Assembly (NCBI GenBank): GCA_009846685.1
Contig: VWVY01000003.1
Coordinates: 414,984 to 478,983, forward strand
From: Rhizobiales bacterium SYSU XM002
Lineage (GTDB): Bacteria > Pseudomonadota > Alphaproteobacteria > Rhizobiales > Beijerinckiaceae
Direction of reading: 5' to 3'
Length of the DNA: 64,000 nt
Shown: positions 29,221 to 40,674 of the stretch, piece after piece
Layout of the letters: every line of letters begins with the position of its first letter
Numbering within the stretch: position 1 is the stretch's first letter
Program-made: the position numbers and the translations under genes
The notes under the pieces: model-generated
Seen by the model: the letters and a program-made list of their open reading frames with translations, nothing else
The model's database searches: none
What the model was told of the DNA's origin: nothing

Positions 29221-29901
29221 ATGGACGCGCTCGAGGAACCTCGGCTGATCACGGAAAACGGCGTTGCGAGCCGTGTGGGACGGATTGTCGAACCGATGAT
29301 CCGCAGCCTTGGCTTTCGTCTGGTGCGCGTGCGGATTTCCGGTCTCAACGGCTGCACGGTGCAGATCATGGCCGAGCGGCCCGACGGCACCTTCAGCGTT
29401 GATGATTGTGAAGCTGTCAGCCGCTCGGTGGCGCCGCTTCTCGATGTCGAGGATCCGATCTCGACCGCCTACAATCTCGAGATTTCCTCGCCAGGGATCG
29501 ACCGTCCGCTGGTGCGCGCGTCGGATTTCGGGCGTTGGATCGGCTTCGATGTCCGTGTCGAGATGGCGGTGCCGGTCGAGGGACGCAAGCGCTTCCGCGG
29601 CTTCATCGACGCGGTCGAGGGCGAGAATGTCGCGATTCTCCTCCCCGATGTGCCGGAAGGAGAGGATCAGCGTCGCGTGCTCGACATGCGCGATATCGCC
29701 GAAGCCCGGCTCGTGCTGACCGATGCGGTGATCGAGGAATCGCTCCGGCGTGGCAAGGAGGCGCTGCGCGCGGCCGGCCTCGACGAGGATGAGGAAGACG
29801 AGATCGCGCCCGAGCCGGCGACGCCCGCCGTGCCGAAATTCCAACGCCCGCCCAAGCCGGTCAAACGGCCGAAGGGACCGGGTAAGTTCAAGAAACACTA
29901 A
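29221..29901 (+). CDS. rimP: Ribosome maturation factor RimP
   Basis: A 226-residue protein that assists 30S assembly. The N-terminal domain ([26 protein letters not shown]) is followed by the conserved [20 protein letters not shown] and [14 protein letters not shown]. The C-terminal tail is basic and proline-rich, longer than in E. coli, as is usual in Alphaproteobacteria. ATG 29221 is chosen over an earlier start at 29200 because AAGGA lies 5 nt ahead. It heads the rimP-nusA-ylxR-infB operon. Confidence 0.95.
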   Translation: MDALEEPRLITENGVASRVGRIVEPMIRSLGFRLVRVRISGLNGCTVQIMAERPDGTFSVDDCEAVSRSVAPLLDVEDPISTAYNLEISSPGIDRPLVRASDFGRWIGFDVRVEMAVPVEGRKRFRGFIDAVEGENVAILLPDVPEGEDQRRVLDMRDIAEARLVLTDAVIEESLRRGKEALRAAGLDEDEEDEIAPEPATPAVPKFQRPPKPVKRPKGPGKFKKH

Positions 29902-29946
29902 TCCGGCCCGGTTCTCGACGAACGGGCCGCCCTGACGGAGGAAAAG

Positions 29947-31533
29947 ATGTCAGTCAGCGCAAACCGCCTGGAGCTTCTGCAGATCGCGGATGCCGTCGCG
30001 CGCGAAAAGTCGATCGATCGCGAGATTGTGCTCGGTGCGATGGAAGACGCCTACGCGAAGATCGCGCGCTCCCGCTACGGTTCCGAAACCGATATCCGTG
30101 CGGAAATCCATCCGCGCACCGGCGAGGTCCGACTGACCCGCATCATGCATGTGGTCGAGAATGTCGAGAACGACTCGCGCGAGATGGACCTCGCCGATGC
30201 CAAGAAGCGCAATCCCGCCGCGCAGATCGGCGATACCTTCTCGGAAGTGCTGCCGCCGGTGGAGTTCGGCCGCATGGCCGCGCAGTCCGCGAAGCAGGTC
30301 ATCACCCAGAAAGTGCGTGAAGCCGAGCGCGACCGCCAGTATGACGAGTTCAAGGATCGCATCGGCGATATCATCAACGGCGTGGTCAAGCGCGTCGAAT
30401 ACGGCAACGTGATCGTCGATCTCGGCAAGGGCGAGGCCGTCATCCGTCGCGACGAGTTGATCCCGCGCGAGGTTTTCCGCCCCGGCGACCGTATCCGCTC
30501 CTACCTGTTCGACGTTCGCCGCGAGGCGCGCGGCCCGCAGATTTTCCTGTCGCGCACGCATCCCATGTTCATGGCAAAGCTGTTCATGCAGGAAGTGCCG
30601 GAGATCTATGACGGCGTCATTGAGATCAAGGCTGTCGCCCGCGATCCCGGAAGCCGCGCCAAGATCGCTGTCATCTCGCGCGACAGTTCGATCGATCCGG
30701 TCGGCGCCTGCGTCGGCATGCGCGGCAGCCGCGTGCAGGCGGTGGTGCAGGAGCTTCAGGGCGAGCGTGTCGACATCATCCCGTGGTCCGAGAACGTGGC
30801 GACTTTCATCGTCAACGCGCTCCAGCCGGCCGAAGTCTCGAAGGTGGTGCTCGACGAGGAATCGGAGCGCATCGAGGTCGTGGTGCCCGATGATCAGCTC
30901 TCGCTCGCCATCGGCCGCCGCGGCCAGAACGTGCGCCTCGCCTCGCAGTTGACAGGCTGGAACATCGACATCCTGACCGAGGCCGAGGAGAGCGAGCGTC
31001 GCCAGAAGGAGTTCGCCGAGCGGTCGCGGCTGTTCTGCGAGGCGCTCGACGTCGACGAGATGGTCGGTCAGCTTCTGGCCTCCGAAGGGTTCGCGACCAT
31101 TGAGGAGATCGCCTATGTCGACCGCGCCGACGTGCTTTCGATCGAAGGCTTCGACGAGGATACGGCGGACGAACTTCAGACCCGCGCCCGCACCTATCTC
31201 GAGCGTATCGAGAACGAGCGCCAGACGCGCCGCAAGGCGCTCGGTGTCGAGGATGCTCTCGGGCAGATTCCCGGCGTCACCTCGGCAATGCTGGTTGCTT
31301 TCGGTGAAAACGACGTGAAAACCGTCGAGGATCTGGCCGGTTGCGCGACCGACGATCTCGTCGGCTGGACGGAGAAGAAGGGCAGCGAGACCGTGCGTCA
31401 CGCCGGTTATCTCTCCGATCTCGAGGTTTCCCGTCAGGAGGCCGAGGCGATGATCATGGCCGCGCGCGTTGCCGCCGGCTGGGTTGAGGAAGAGGAAGCC
31501 ACCGACGAAGTCGAGGCGGAAGCGGAAGGCTGA
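29947..31533 (+). CDS. nusA: Transcription termination/antitermination factor NusA
   Basis: A 528-residue NusA: N-terminal RNA polymerase-binding domain (1-125), S1 domain (about 135-200; [20 protein letters not shown]), two KH domains (about 230-345; [15 protein letters not shown] and [13 protein letters not shown]), and C-terminal acidic AR-type/HhH repeats (about 360-510) ending in a Glu-rich tail. GGAGG precedes the ATG. It acts in pausing, termination and antitermination, and can regulate its own operon. Confidence 0.97.
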   Translation: MSVSANRLELLQIADAVAREKSIDREIVLGAMEDAYAKIARSRYGSETDIRAEIHPRTGEVRLTRIMHVVENVENDSREMDLADAKKRNPAAQIGDTFSEVLPPVEFGRMAAQSAKQVITQKVREAERDRQYDEFKDRIGDIINGVVKRVEYGNVIVDLGKGEAVIRRDELIPREVFRPGDRIRSYLFDVRREARGPQIFLSRTHPMFMAKLFMQEVPEIYDGVIEIKAVARDPGSRAKIAVISRDSSIDPVGACVGMRGSRVQAVVQELQGERVDIIPWSENVATFIVNALQPAEVSKVVLDEESERIEVVVPDDQLSLAIGRRGQNVRLASQLTGWNIDILTEAEESERRQKEFAERSRLFCEALDVDEMVGQLLASEGFATIEEIAYVDRADVLSIEGFDEDTADELQTRARTYLERIENERQTRRKALGVEDALGQIPGVTSAMLVAFGENDVKTVEDLAGCATDDLVGWTEKKGSETVRHAGYLSDLEVSRQEAEAMIMAARVAAGWVEEEEATDEVEAEAEG

Positions 31534-31550
31534 TCCCTTGGAGAGCGGAC

Positions 31551-32231
31551 ATGGAGGATGAAACGGATGAGGGACCGGATCGGGCCGCGGTGATGCGTCG
31601 CTGCATCGCCACCCGTGATGTCCGCCCCGTTTCCGATCTCATCCGCTTCGTTCGCGGGCCGGAAGGAACGGTGGTTCCGGATATCAAGGCGAAATTGCCG
31701 GGGCGCGGGGTCTGGGTCGCCAATTCCCGCGCCGCTCTGGAAACGGTGATCGCGAAGAACCTGTTTTCGCGAGCCTTCAAGGGCAAGACCGAAGTACCGG
31801 AAGGTCTTTCCGATCAGGTCGCCGTCCTTCTCCGGCGCGATGCATTGCAGATGCTCTCGCTCGCCAACAAGGCCGGCGCGGTGACGACCGGCTTCGCGAA
31901 GATTGAAGGATCGCGCGGACCGATCCTCGCTCTGGTGCAGGCCAGCGACGGCTCGGCCCCGGAAATCGCCCGCCTTCAGGCCCAATGTCGCGGGCGAGGA
32001 CCGGGCCGGCGTGACCCGGAAGCCATAAGGGTCTTCGATTCCGGCGAATTAGCGCTGTCCATCGGGCGGGAACATGTGATACATGCGGCGCTCACGGTTC
32101 ATGACGCAGCGTCTGCCTTTCGGGAACGGGCGCTGAGGTTCGCAGAATTCGAGGCAGCCAGCCCGGCGAAACCTGACACGGTTTCGGCAAGCGGGCTTTC
32201 GGGCTTTCCGGTTTCCCGGAATGGGGGCTAG
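31551..32231 (+). CDS. YlxR/RnpM-like RNA-binding protein fused to L7Ae-like domain
   Basis: A 226-residue protein. Residues 15-90 form a YlxR (DUF448) domain with the typical MRRCIATRDVRP and LPGRGVWVANSRAALE. Residues 95-190 resemble an L7Ae/L30e-type fold (LSLANKAGAVTTGFAKIEGS). The fused form lying between nusA and infB is characteristic of Alphaproteobacteria. YlxR homologues bind RNA (in Bacillus the RNase P RNA, RnpM); the role here is not established. The C-terminus is of low complexity. Confidence 0.87.
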   Translation: MEDETDEGPDRAAVMRRCIATRDVRPVSDLIRFVRGPEGTVVPDIKAKLPGRGVWVANSRAALETVIAKNLFSRAFKGKTEVPEGLSDQVAVLLRRDALQMLSLANKAGAVTTGFAKIEGSRGPILALVQASDGSAPEIARLQAQCRGRGPGRRDPEAIRVFDSGELALSIGREHVIHAALTVHDAASAFRERALRFAEFEAASPAKPDTVSASGLSGFPVSRNGG

Positions 32232-32355
32232 CCGGAACTGGGTCCGGTTTGGCTCGCGATCCTGAAACGCGCCGCTGAACCCGGAATTTCGGCTGGTCCG
32301 CCATGCGGACCGGAATTATCGAGACGAATTGGTACGGTCGGGGAAAACGACACGA

Positions 32356-35316
32356 ATGAGTGACAACAAGACATCGGGCGACAAGACGCTCTCCGTCTCC
32401 AAGACGCTTTCGCTGAAGCGTCCGGTCGAGACGGGCATCGTCAAGCAGAGCTTTTCGCACGGGCGCACCAACGCGGTGGTCGTCGAGACGAAGAAGCGTC
32501 GCCCCGGGTCCTTCGAAGGGCAGGCTGCAAAGCCGGTCGCGGTCGAAACCAAGACCGCGCCGAGCGCGACTCCGCGCCCGGCTAGCCCCGGCCGCCTCGG
32601 CCTCGGCGGTGCGCAGCGCAACCTCACCGACGAAGAGCGCGATGCCCGCGCGCAGGTCCTGCAGGAGGCGATGCGTCGCCAGCAGGAGGAAGATCGTCAG
32701 CGCCAGGAAGCTGAGCGCCGCGAGCGCGAAGACCGCGAACGCGCCGCGCTCGAAGCCCGTCGCCGCGAGGAAGAGGCGCGCAAGCAGAACGAGGAAGCCG
32801 TCAAGCCGGCTGAGAGCAAACCGGTGGAAGCTAGGCCTGCTGCCAAGGCGCCCGAACCGGCCCCGGCCCCGAGCATTGCCGCTGCTATTCCGCAGCGCGT
32901 AACGCCGCCCACGACGACACAGGCCTCCGCGCCGGCGCCGCGCGAATCCGGTGGCCGCGATTTCGGTGCCCGTCCGCCGCGGCTCGACGGACCGCGTTTC
33001 GGTCGTCCGGGTGAGGGTGGCCGCGATTCTGCCCCGCGCGAGGGCGGCTTCCGCCGCGACCGCGATTCCGGCCCGCGCGATGGCGCGCCGCGCAGCGAAG
33101 GCGGTTTCCGTCGCGAAGGCGGTCGCCCCGAAGGTGGCAGCCGTCCGCAGGGTGATCGACCGCAGGGCACGATCCGTCTCGGCTTCGCACCCCGTCCCGG
33201 TCAGGCGCCGCAGGGAGCGCGCCCGCCGGGCGGACGCCCCTCGATCTCCGGCGCCGCGCCGATCGAGGAACTCGAGAACATGCGCCCGCAGCGCCAGGTC
33301 GGCAATGTGCCGCCGCGCGCGACCCCGCGTGACAGCGATGACGAGGAAGGCCGCGGTGTCCGCCGAGGCGGGCTGAAGGTTCCCTCGCCCGCCAAGCCCG
33401 AGCGCACCAAGGGTCCGGAAAAGTCCCGCGGTCGCCTGACCGTCGCCTCCGTGACCTCGGACGAGGACGAGCGGCAGCGTTCGGTCGCCGCGTTCAAGCG
33501 CCGCGTGCAGCGCATGAAGGGCATGGCCTCGAACGAGCCGAAGGAGAAGATCTCGCGCGAAGTCGTCGTCCCGGAGACGATCACCATCCAGGAACTCGCG
33601 AACCGCATGTCGGAGCGCGCGGTGGACGTGATCCGCTTCCTGATGAAGCAGGGCCAGATGCACAAGATCACCGACGTGATCGACGCGGATACCGCCCAGC
33701 TCGTCGCGGAGGACCTCGGCCATACCGTCAAGCGCGTCGCCGAGGCGGACGTGGAAGAAGGCCTGTTCGACACGCCGGACGACGAGAGCGCGATGGAATC
33801 TCGTCCGCCTGTCGTCACGATCATGGGCCACGTCGACCACGGCAAGACCTCGCTGCTCGATGCCATCCGCCAGACCAACGTGGTGTCGGGCGAGGCCGGC
33901 GGCATCACCCAGCATATCGGCGCCTATCAGGTCACGACGCCGCTCGGCGGCAAGGTGACCTTCATCGATACGCCGGGCCACGCGGCCTTCACGGCGATGC
34001 GCGCCCGCGGCGCGAAGGTGACGGATATCGTCATTCTCGTCGTTGCCGCCGATGACGGCGTGATGCCGCAGACGATCGAGGCGATCAATCACGCCAAGGC
34101 GGCCAAGGTGCCGATGATCGTGGCGATCAACAAGATCGACAAGCCGGAGGCGAACCCGCAACGCGTGCGCACCGAACTGCTCCAGCACGACGTGCAGGTC
34201 GAAAGCATGGGCGGCGATACGCTCGAAATCGAGGTTTCGGCCAAGCAGAAGATCAATCTCGACAAACTGCTGGAGACCATCCAGCTGCAGGCGGAAGTGC
34301 TTGAGCTCAAGGCCAATCCGAGCCGTCCTGCCGAAGGTTCGGTCGTCGAAGCCAAGCTCGATCGCGGTCGGGGCCCGGTCGCGACCGTGCTCGTCCAGCG
34401 GGGCACGCTCCGGACGGGTGATATTGTCGTCGCAGGCGCCCAGTGGGGTCGCGTCCGCGCGCTCATCAACGATCACGGCGAGACCGTGCCGGAAGCCGGC
34501 CCTTCGCTTCCCGTGGAGATTCTGGGCTTCCAGGGTGCGCCGGAGGCGGGTGATCGCGTCGCGGTTGTCGAGTCCGAAGCGCGCGCTCGCGAAATCACCG
34601 CCTACCGCGATCGTCAGAAGCGCGATCAGGCGGCGGCGCGTGGCGCCGGCGCTTCGCGCAGCCTCGTCGACATGATGAAGCAAGCGAAAGACGCGGCGGG
34701 CAAGAAGGAATTCCCGCTTGTTATCAAGGGCGACGTGCAGGGTTCGGTCGAAGCCATCGCGGCCTCGGTCGAGAAGCTCGGCAACGACGAGGTTCGTGCC
34801 CGCGTGCTACACACTGGCGTCGGCGGCATCACCGAATCCGATGTCACGCTCGCCAATGCGACCGGCGCGGTCATCCTGGCCTTTAACGTGCGCGCCCACA
34901 AGGAAGCACGCGAGGCGGCCGAGCGTTCGGGTGTCGAGATCCGCTACTACAACATCATCTACGACCTCGTGGATGACGTGAAGCAGGCGATGTCCGGCCT
35001 TCTCGCGCCGACGCTGCGCGAGACGATGCTCGGCAACGCCGAGATCAAGCAGGTCTTCAACATCACGAAGGTCGGTAACATCGCAGGCTGCCTCGTCACC
35101 GACGGCAAGGTTGAGCGCGGCGCCAAGGTGCGCCTCATCCGCGACAACGTGGTCATCCACGAAGGCACGCTCAAGACGCTCAAGCGCTTCAAGGACGAGG
35201 TCAAGGAAGTGGCCGCCGGCCAGGAATGCGGCATGGCGTTCCAGAACTACGAGGACATGCGCGCGGGCGACGTCATCGAGTGCTTCCGCGTCGAGGAAAT
35301 CCAGCGCTCGCTCTGA
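32356..35316 (+). CDS. infB: Translation initiation factor IF-2
   Basis: A 986-residue GTPase that brings fMet-tRNA to the 30S P site. A long low-complexity N-terminus (about 1-400; Arg/Glu helix, then Gly/Arg/Pro-rich repeats) precedes the G domain with [18 protein letters not shown] (G1), DTPGHAAF (G3) and AINKIDKP (G4), followed by domains II-IV. The frame begins at 32329, but ATG 32356 ([20 protein letters not shown]) gives the standard alphaproteobacterial N-terminus. A terminator hairpin follows. Confidence 0.97.
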   Translation: MSDNKTSGDKTLSVSKTLSLKRPVETGIVKQSFSHGRTNAVVVETKKRRPGSFEGQAAKPVAVETKTAPSATPRPASPGRLGLGGAQRNLTDEERDARAQVLQEAMRRQQEEDRQRQEAERREREDRERAALEARRREEEARKQNEEAVKPAESKPVEARPAAKAPEPAPAPSIAAAIPQRVTPPTTTQASAPAPRESGGRDFGARPPRLDGPRFGRPGEGGRDSAPREGGFRRDRDSGPRDGAPRSEGGFRREGGRPEGGSRPQGDRPQGTIRLGFAPRPGQAPQGARPPGGRPSISGAAPIEELENMRPQRQVGNVPPRATPRDSDDEEGRGVRRGGLKVPSPAKPERTKGPEKSRGRLTVASVTSDEDERQRSVAAFKRRVQRMKGMASNEPKEKISREVVVPETITIQELANRMSERAVDVIRFLMKQGQMHKITDVIDADTAQLVAEDLGHTVKRVAEADVEEGLFDTPDDESAMESRPPVVTIMGHVDHGKTSLLDAIRQTNVVSGEAGGITQHIGAYQVTTPLGGKVTFIDTPGHAAFTAMRARGAKVTDIVILVVAADDGVMPQTIEAINHAKAAKVPMIVAINKIDKPEANPQRVRTELLQHDVQVESMGGDTLEIEVSAKQKINLDKLLETIQLQAEVLELKANPSRPAEGSVVEAKLDRGRGPVATVLVQRGTLRTGDIVVAGAQWGRVRALINDHGETVPEAGPSLPVEILGFQGAPEAGDRVAVVESEARAREITAYRDRQKRDQAAARGAGASRSLVDMMKQAKDAAGKKEFPLVIKGDVQGSVEAIAASVEKLGNDEVRARVLHTGVGGITESDVTLANATGAVILAFNVRAHKEAREAAERSGVEIRYYNIIYDLVDDVKQAMSGLLAPTLRETMLGNAEIKQVFNITKVGNIAGCLVTDGKVERGAKVRLIRDNVVIHEGTLKTLKRFKDEVKEVAAGQECGMAFQNYEDMRAGDVIECFRVEEIQRSL

Positions 35317-35340
35317 CCCGACGCCTCTTGAACCAGCAGG

Positions 35341-35371
35341 AGGCCGGTTTGATCCCGGCCTTTTGCTTTTT
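35341..35371 (+). terminator. Intrinsic terminator after infB
   Basis: AGGCCGG (35341-35347) pairs with CCGGCCT (35355-35361), loop TTTGATC, followed by TTTGCTTTTT. It lies between infB and rbfA, 11 nt before the rbfA start, so it likely causes partial termination rather than ending the operon. Confidence 0.7.
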
Positions 35372-35382
35372 GGAGACGAGAT

Positions 35383-35802
35383 ATGGTGCGTCCGAACCCC
35401 AATCCCGGTCAGCCCTCCCAGCGCCAGTTGCGCGTGGGTGAGCAGGTGCGACACGCGCTCGCCGAAGTGCTCCAGCGCGGCGATATCCATGACCCCGAAC
35501 TTGGCGGCATGGTGATTTCCGTATTGGAAGTGCGCATGTCGCCTGACCTGCGCCACGGAACGGTGCTGGTGATGCCGCTCGGTGGCAAAGGCGAAGCCGA
35601 GGCGGTGGCTGCGCTCAACCGCAACGCCAAGGAGTTGCGGCATGAGGTTTCGCGGCGCTTGCGCGAACTCAAGTACTCGCCGGACCTGCGCTTCCGGGTC
35701 GATGACCGTTACGACGAAACCGCGCGCATCGAGAAAATTTTCGCCCAGGAGCGCGTCAAACGCGATCTCCGGCACGACGAAGACGACAAGAACGACGAAT
35801 GA
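35383..35802 (+). CDS. rbfA: Ribosome-binding factor A
   Basis: A 139-residue KH-fold protein needed for 16S rRNA 5'-end processing and cold adaptation. The [19 protein letters not shown] start, [20 protein letters not shown] and the C-terminal [20 protein letters not shown] are typical. A GGAGACGAG site precedes the ATG. Its stop overlaps the truB start by 4 nt (35799-35802). Confidence 0.95.
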   Translation: MVRPNPNPGQPSQRQLRVGEQVRHALAEVLQRGDIHDPELGGMVISVLEVRMSPDLRHGTVLVMPLGGKGEAEAVAALNRNAKELRHEVSRRLRELKYSPDLRFRVDDRYDETARIEKIFAQERVKRDLRHDEDDKNDE

Positions 35803-36749
35803 CCGACCAGAACTCTTCTTCCGCCCCGCGCCCCAAGAAGCGCGATGTTCACGGCTGGCTGATCCTCGACAAGCCCGTGGGAATGACCTCGACCCATGCG
35901 GTTGCGATCGTCAAGCGTGTGTTCCGCGCCAAGAAGGCGGGGCACGCGGGCACGCTCGATCCGCTTGCGTCGGGCTGCCTGCCGATCGCGCTCGGCGAGG
36001 CCACCAAAACCGTGCCCTACGTCATGGACGGCAAGAAAGCCTATCGCTTCACCGTGACCTGGGGCGCCGAAACCACAACCGACGACACCGAAGGCTCGGT
36101 GACGCAGACCTCCGGTCGCCGCCCCTCGCGTAACGAGGTCGAAGCGCTGCTGCCGCGGTTCACCGGTGCCGTGATGCAGGTGCCGCCCAAGTTCTCCGCG
36201 ATCAAAATCGACGGCGAGCGCGCCTATGATCTCGCGCGCGACGGCGAGGAAGTCGAGCTGGAAGCCCGCGAAGTGTTGATCGACAGCCTCGATATCGTCG
36301 CGCATGACGGGGCGACCACGACTTTGGAAGCCGCCTGCGGCAAGGGCACCTATGTCCGCGCGATTGCCCGCGATCTCGGTCGCGCGCTCGGCTGCTTCGG
36401 CCACGTCACGGCGCTCAGGCGCACGCGCGTCGGCCCTTTCACCGAAGACGGCTTTGTGTCGGCCGATGACTTGACGGCGACATTCGAGGATCTCGCCGAG
36501 GCGGATGCCCATGCCGCGAGCCTCTTGGCGCCGGTCGATCACGGCCTGTCCGAAATTCCCGATCTCGATGTTTCGCGCCACGAGGCGATGCGTCTGCGGC
36601 GCGGGCAGGGGGTGATCCTGCGCGGTCGGGATGCGCCCACCATCATCGGTCAGGTCGCTGTGCATTGTGGTGGCGAACTCGTCGCGATCGGCGAGATCGA
36701 CAAGGGCGAATTGCGCCCGCACAGGGTCTTCAACCTTAGCGCGGGCTAA
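35799..36749 (+). CDS. truB: tRNA pseudouridine(55) synthase
   Basis: A 316-residue pseudouridine synthase making psi55 in the T loop. The catalytic Asp is in [22 protein letters not shown], with [17 protein letters not shown] and the [15 protein letters not shown] motif further on, and a PUA-like C-terminal domain. It overlaps rbfA by 4 nt, as in many genomes. A short SH3-domain gene follows. Confidence 0.96.
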   Translation: MTDQNSSSAPRPKKRDVHGWLILDKPVGMTSTHAVAIVKRVFRAKKAGHAGTLDPLASGCLPIALGEATKTVPYVMDGKKAYRFTVTWGAETTTDDTEGSVTQTSGRRPSRNEVEALLPRFTGAVMQVPPKFSAIKIDGERAYDLARDGEEVELEAREVLIDSLDIVAHDGATTTLEAACGKGTYVRAIARDLGRALGCFGHVTALRRTRVGPFTEDGFVSADDLTATFEDLAEADAHAASLLAPVDHGLSEIPDLDVSRHEAMRLRRGQGVILRGRDAPTIIGQVAVHCGGELVAIGEIDKGELRPHRVFNLSAG

Positions 36750-36821
36750 CCATCGCATCCGGCAAAAATGCTGGCTGCAACACCGGGTCGTGCTAACCTC
36801 CGCGCATTGATGGAGGCGTTC

Positions 36822-37118
36822 ATGGGCAGATTTTCTTGCCGTAGTAGAAAAATCGCTATCGTGGTTCTGGCTTTCGGCCTCGCGGGTGTCAGCGCGGAAG
36901 CCCAGACCCGCTGCCGTATCATGGATCCGACCGGCACGCCGCTGAATATCCGTGCGACGCCCGGCGGTCGTGTCGTCGGGCAATTGCCGAACGGCATGCT
37001 GGTCAATCGCGCGGAAACCGTGCGTGACGAGCGGGGCCGGGCCTGGGTGTTCCTGCACAGCCGAGAGACCGGCGATCCGATCGGTTGGGTTTACCGCGAA
37101 TTCGTCGCCTGTTTCTGA
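36822..37118 (+). CDS. Secreted SH3-domain (SH3b-type) protein
   Basis: A 98-residue protein with a signal peptide (RKIAIVVLAFGLAGVSAEAQ) followed by a bacterial SH3 domain: LNIRATPGGRVVGQLPNGMLV, then WVFLHSRETGDPIGWVYREFVAC. Such periplasmic domains often bind peptidoglycan or peptides; the target here is unknown. The ATG at 36822 is favoured since GGAGG lies 5 nt ahead; earlier in-frame ATGs at 36768 and 36810 lack this. It sits between truB and rpsO. Confidence 0.8.
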   Translation: MGRFSCRSRKIAIVVLAFGLAGVSAEAQTRCRIMDPTGTPLNIRATPGGRVVGQLPNGMLVNRAETVRDERGRAWVFLHSRETGDPIGWVYREFVACF

Positions 37119-37133
37119 AAAGGGCCTTTTCGC

Positions 37134-37162
37134 TTTCAATTCCGGGGGAATGCGCGTATAAG
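37134..37162 (+). promoter_or_regulatory. Candidate promoter of rpsO
   Basis: TTTCAA (37134-37139), 17-bp spacer, TATAAG (37157-37162), about 110 bp upstream of rpsO. Just before it, GAAAAGG-G-CCTTTTC forms a small palindrome after the SH3 gene stop. Confidence 0.5.
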
Positions 37163-37274
37163 CCCGCCCGCGTGGCGCTTTCGGGCTCTCGCTTTTCATG
37201 ACCTCGCTGGACGACATCCCGGCCGGGCCGTTTCTCTCACCCAGCGTTTTCATGACGCGCTATGGAGGCACACG

Positions 37275-37544
37275 ATGTCGATCACCCCGGAGCTGAAGGC
37301 TCAGCTCATTTCCGACTATGCGACCAAGGCCGGCGACACGGGTTCGCCCGAGGTGCAGGTTGCGATTCTCACGAGCCGCATCAACACCCTGACCGAGCAC
37401 TTCAAGACGCACAAGAAGGACAACCACTCGCGTCGCGGGCTCCTGAAGCTCGTCTCGCAGCGCCGTTCGCTTCTCGATTATCTCAAGAAGAAGGAAGAGG
37501 CGCGCTACAAGACCCTGATCGAGCGTCTCGGCATCCGCCGCTGA
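37275..37544 (+). CDS. rpsO: 30S ribosomal protein S15
   Basis: An 89-residue S15, a primary 16S rRNA binder in the central domain. Motifs: [36 protein letters not shown] and [12 protein letters not shown], shown here as two adjacent blocks. GGAGG precedes the ATG at the usual spacing. It is followed by pnp after a 320-nt spacer, the widely conserved rpsO-pnp pairing, whose mRNA is known in E. coli to be cut by RNase III. Confidence 0.97.
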   Translation: MSITPELKAQLISDYATKAGDTGSPEVQVAILTSRINTLTEHFKTHKKDNHSRRGLLKLVSQRRSLLDYLKKKEEARYKTLIERLGIRR

Positions 37545-37864
37545 TCGGTCAGAACCAAGGGGGGAGGCGCCGCGCGCCTCGCCCCGACCGGGCCTGCGGC
37601 ATGGGGTCGCAGCTTCGGGCGAGAACCGGCGAATGCCATGGCAGGATCGCCGGACGCTTTTTCAGCGCGGCCTGTTGCGAGGGTCGGCGCTCAAAAAAGA
37701 AGCGTCCCGCCGTCTTGCTCATGGATTTGTCCTGCCCATGGACTGGGCGGTTCTCACGAAAACGTAAGCACCATGCGTAGCCGTTCCGGGTGTTCCGGGC
37801 GGTGTTTTTTCGCATTTGGACGCATTGGCGGCAGGGGCCGCCTGATGCAGGAACAGGAAAAGAT
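37545..37864 (+). other. rpsO-pnp intergenic region with strong hairpin
   Basis: No convincing gene is seen here. At 37561-37585 a GC-rich hairpin forms: GAGGCGC (37564-37570) pairs with GCGCCTC (37574-37580), extended outward by GGG/CCC around one bulged G. No T-run follows, so it is more likely an mRNA processing or stabilising structure than a terminator. In E. coli this interval holds the RNase III cut site through which PNPase regulates itself; the same role here is inference. Confidence 0.5.
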
Positions 37865-40021
37865 ATGTTTGACATTCAACGCAAGAGCATCAACTGGGCC
37901 GGTCGCACGCTGACCCTCGAAACCGGCCGTATCGCCCGCCAGGCCGATGGTGCCGTCCTTGCCACCTATGGCGAGACCACCGTGCTCGCGACCGTGGTTT
38001 CGGCCAAGGAGCCGAAGCCGGGCGTGGATTTCTTCCCGCTCACCGTGAACTATCAGGAAAAGGCCTTCGCGGCCGGCCGTATTCCCGGCGGCTTCTTCAA
38101 GCGCGAGGGGCGTCCTTCCGAGAAGGAAACGCTGGTTTCCCGCCTCATCGACCGCCCGATCCGCCCGCTGTTCGTCGAGGGCTACCGCAACGACACGCAG
38201 GTCGTCGTGACCGTGCTCTCGCATGACCTCGAAAATGATCCCGATATCGTCTCGATGGTCGCGGCTTCGGCGGCGCTCACGCTTTCGGGCGTGCCTTTCA
38301 TGGGACCGGTCGGTGGTGCGCGTGTCGGCTATATCGACGGTCAGTTCGTCCTCAACCCGACGCTCGACCAGATGAAGGATACCAAGCTCGATCTCGTCGT
38401 CGCCGGCACCGCCGACGCCGTGCTGATGGTTGAGTCCGAGGCACAGGAACTCGCCGAAGACATCATGCTCGGCGCTGTCATGCACGGCCATGCCGGCTTC
38501 CAGCCCGTGATCGACATGATCATCGCGCTTGCCGAGAAGGCTGCCAAGGAGCCGCGCGACTACACCCCGACCGATCTTTCCGAGATCGAGGCGGCCGTGC
38601 TCAAGATCGCCGAGGCCGACCTCCGCGCCGCCTACAAGATCACCGAGAAACAGGCCCGCTACGCCGCTGTCGATGCCGCCAAGGCCAAGGTGATGGCCGC
38701 GCTCGCGCCAGAGGGCGGCGAGGCGAAGTTCGACAAGGAACAGCTCAAGACCGTGTTCAAGGAAGTGCAGGCGAAGATCGTTCGCTGGAACATCCTCGAC
38801 ACCAAGAGCCGCATCGATGGTCGTGGCCTCGAGGACGTGCGCCAGATCGTCTCGGAAGTCGGCACCCTGCCGCGCACCCACGGCTCGGCACTCTTTACCC
38901 GCGGCGAGACGCAGGCGCTGGTCGTTGCAACGCTGGGCACCGGCGATGACGAGCAGTTCATCGACGAGCTGGAGGGCACCCGCAAGGAACGCTTCATGCT
39001 CCACTACAACTTCCCGCCCTATTCCGTGGGCGAAACGGGCCGCATGGGCTCGCCCGGCCGTCGCGAGATCGGTCACGGCAAGCTCGCCTGGCGCGCGATC
39101 CACCCGATGCTGCCGGCGCATCACGAGTTCCCCTACACGATCCGCGCAGTCTCCGAGATCACCGAATCGAACGGTTCCTCCTCGATGGCGACGGTCTGCG
39201 GCACCAGCCTTGCTTTGATGGATGCGGGCGTGCCGCTGAAGTCTCCGGTGGCGGGCATCGCGATGGGCCTCATCCTTGAGGGTGAGCGTTATGCCGTCCT
39301 TTCGGATATCCTGGGCGACGAGGATCACCTCGGCGACATGGACTTCAAGGTCGCCGGCACCGAGAACGGTGTCACCTCGCTGCAGATGGACATCAAGATC
39401 GCGGGCATCACCGAGGAGATCATGAAGGTCGCCCTGCATCAGGCCAAGGGCGGCCGCCTGCACATCCTCGGCAAGATGGCGGAGGCACTCACCGCGCCGC
39501 GCGGCTCGCTCGGCCAGTATGCGCCGCGCATCGAGACGCTGAAGATCAACCCGGACAAGATCCGTGAAGTCATCGGCTCCGGCGGCAAGGTGATCCGTGA
39601 GATCACCGAGAAGACCGGCACCAAGATCGACATCCAGGACGACGGCACCATCAAGGTGGCTTCGTCGGATGGCGAAAAGATCAAGGCCGCGATGAACTGG
39701 ATCAAGTCGATCGCCTCCGATCCGGAGGTCGGTATGATCTACGAGGGCACGGTCGTGAAGACCACCGATTTTGGCGCCTTCGTGAACTTCTTCGGCGCGC
39801 GCGACGGCCTCGTCCACATCAGCCAGCTCGCCAACCGCAAGGTCGCCAAGACCACCGATGTCGTCAAGGAAGGCGACAAGGTGAAGGTGAAGTTCATGGG
39901 CTTCGACGACCGCGGCAAGACCAAGCTGTCGATGAAGGTCGTCGATCAGGCAACGGGCGAGGATATCGAGGCCAAGCTCAAGGCCGAGCGCGACGCCCAG
40001 CGCGCGGCGGATGCCGAGTAA
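37865..40021 (+). CDS. pnp: Polyribonucleotide nucleotidyltransferase (PNPase)
   Basis: A 718-residue 3'-5' phosphorolytic exoribonuclease of the RNA degradosome. Two RNase PH domains (about 1-215 and 310-540; [21 protein letters not shown], and [20 protein letters not shown]), a KH domain ([15 protein letters not shown], about 560), and an S1 domain ([14 protein letters not shown], about 620-690) are in order. ATG 37865 ([16 protein letters not shown]) is chosen over an upstream frame extension; AGGAAAAG lies just before it. A strong terminator follows. Confidence 0.97.
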   Translation: MFDIQRKSINWAGRTLTLETGRIARQADGAVLATYGETTVLATVVSAKEPKPGVDFFPLTVNYQEKAFAAGRIPGGFFKREGRPSEKETLVSRLIDRPIRPLFVEGYRNDTQVVVTVLSHDLENDPDIVSMVAASAALTLSGVPFMGPVGGARVGYIDGQFVLNPTLDQMKDTKLDLVVAGTADAVLMVESEAQELAEDIMLGAVMHGHAGFQPVIDMIIALAEKAAKEPRDYTPTDLSEIEAAVLKIAEADLRAAYKITEKQARYAAVDAAKAKVMAALAPEGGEAKFDKEQLKTVFKEVQAKIVRWNILDTKSRIDGRGLEDVRQIVSEVGTLPRTHGSALFTRGETQALVVATLGTGDDEQFIDELEGTRKERFMLHYNFPPYSVGETGRMGSPGRREIGHGKLAWRAIHPMLPAHHEFPYTIRAVSEITESNGSSSMATVCGTSLALMDAGVPLKSPVAGIAMGLILEGERYAVLSDILGDEDHLGDMDFKVAGTENGVTSLQMDIKIAGITEEIMKVALHQAKGGRLHILGKMAEALTAPRGSLGQYAPRIETLKINPDKIREVIGSGGKVIREITEKTGTKIDIQDDGTIKVASSDGEKIKAAMNWIKSIASDPEVGMIYEGTVVKTTDFGAFVNFFGARDGLVHISQLANRKVAKTTDVVKEGDKVKVKFMGFDDRGKTKLSMKVVDQATGEDIEAKLKAERDAQRAADAE

Positions 40022-40045
40022 GCTTGTCCGTCGGGAACGGAATGC

Positions 40046-40074
40046 AAAGGCCGCGGGAAACTGCGGCCTTTTTT
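40046..40074 (+). terminator. Rho-independent terminator after pnp
   Basis: AAGGCCGC (40047-40054) pairs with GCGGCCTT (40063-40070), loop GGGAAACT, followed by TTTT. It ends the rimP-to-pnp transcription block. The opposite strand has a much poorer T-run. Confidence 0.9.
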
Positions 40075-40079
40075 CTGGG

Positions 40080-40655
40080 TCAGGCCGCTGGGACGTTCGC
40101 AGACCTCAAGATATCGGCGGTGGTCGCGACAGTCGCGAACTCCGCCGCCAGCGTTGCCACATGCGCGCGGTGGATCGTCTCCGCCGGGATCACCGCGTCG
40201 TCGAGATCCTTTTGGTCGAAACAGAAGCACGCATCCGCCGCGAGGATCGTCCGCCAGCCCATGTTCGCGCCTGTGCGCACGGTGGTCGAAACACACATGT
40301 CGGTCGAAATGCCGAAAACAACCACTGACTCGGCATTTAGCCGCTTCAGGCGCAGATCGAGATCGGTGCCGATGAAGGCGGAGTTGACCGATTTCGTCAC
40401 CATCGCCTCGCTTGCGGACGGCTCGAAACCGGGGCGGAATGCATGCCCCGGTTGGCCGGGGCGCAGGGTCGAGTTCGGTTCGACGGAATCGTGACGCACA
40501 TGGATGATCGGCCAGCCGTTGCGGCGCCACGCCGCCAGCAGGGCAAGGCCGTTCGCATCGGCGGCCGGGTTGTTGCGCGGCGGCCAGGGCGGCGCATCGA
40601 AAGCGCGTTGAAGATCGACGGGGAGCAGGACCACACGGGAATTCAGTGCCAGCAT
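40080..40655 (-). CDS. Isochorismatase-like cysteine hydrolase
   Basis: A 191-residue isochorismatase-superfamily protein with the Asp-Lys-Cys triad: Asp in LLPVDLQRAFD, Lys in VTKSVNSAF, and Cys in GISTDMCVSTTVR. The superfamily includes nicotinamidases, ureidoacrylate and N-carbamoyl hydrolases; the substrate is not decidable here. The 19-nt gap to pgi and the nearby ureide genes (puuE-uraD, uraH) make a nitrogen-containing substrate possible, but that is conjecture. Confidence 0.85.
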   Translation of the reverse strand: MLALNSRVVLLPVDLQRAFDAPPWPPRNNPAADANGLALLAAWRRNGWPIIHVRHDSVEPNSTLRPGQPGHAFRPGFEPSASEAMVTKSVNSAFIGTDLDLRLKRLNAESVVVFGISTDMCVSTTVRTGANMGWRTILAADACFCFDQKDLDDAVIPAETIHRAHVATLAAEFATVATTADILRSANVPAA

Positions 40656-40674
40656 CGGGCCTCCGGCTGTGCGA

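Noticed and set aside
32092..34683. Very long antisense frame opposite infB (over 850 codons)
   Set aside because: High GC with strong codon-position bias in infB creates a long open antisense frame; its product is His/Arg/Asp-rich with no recognisable domain. The same applies opposite pnp (37754-39817) and nusA (29950-31401).
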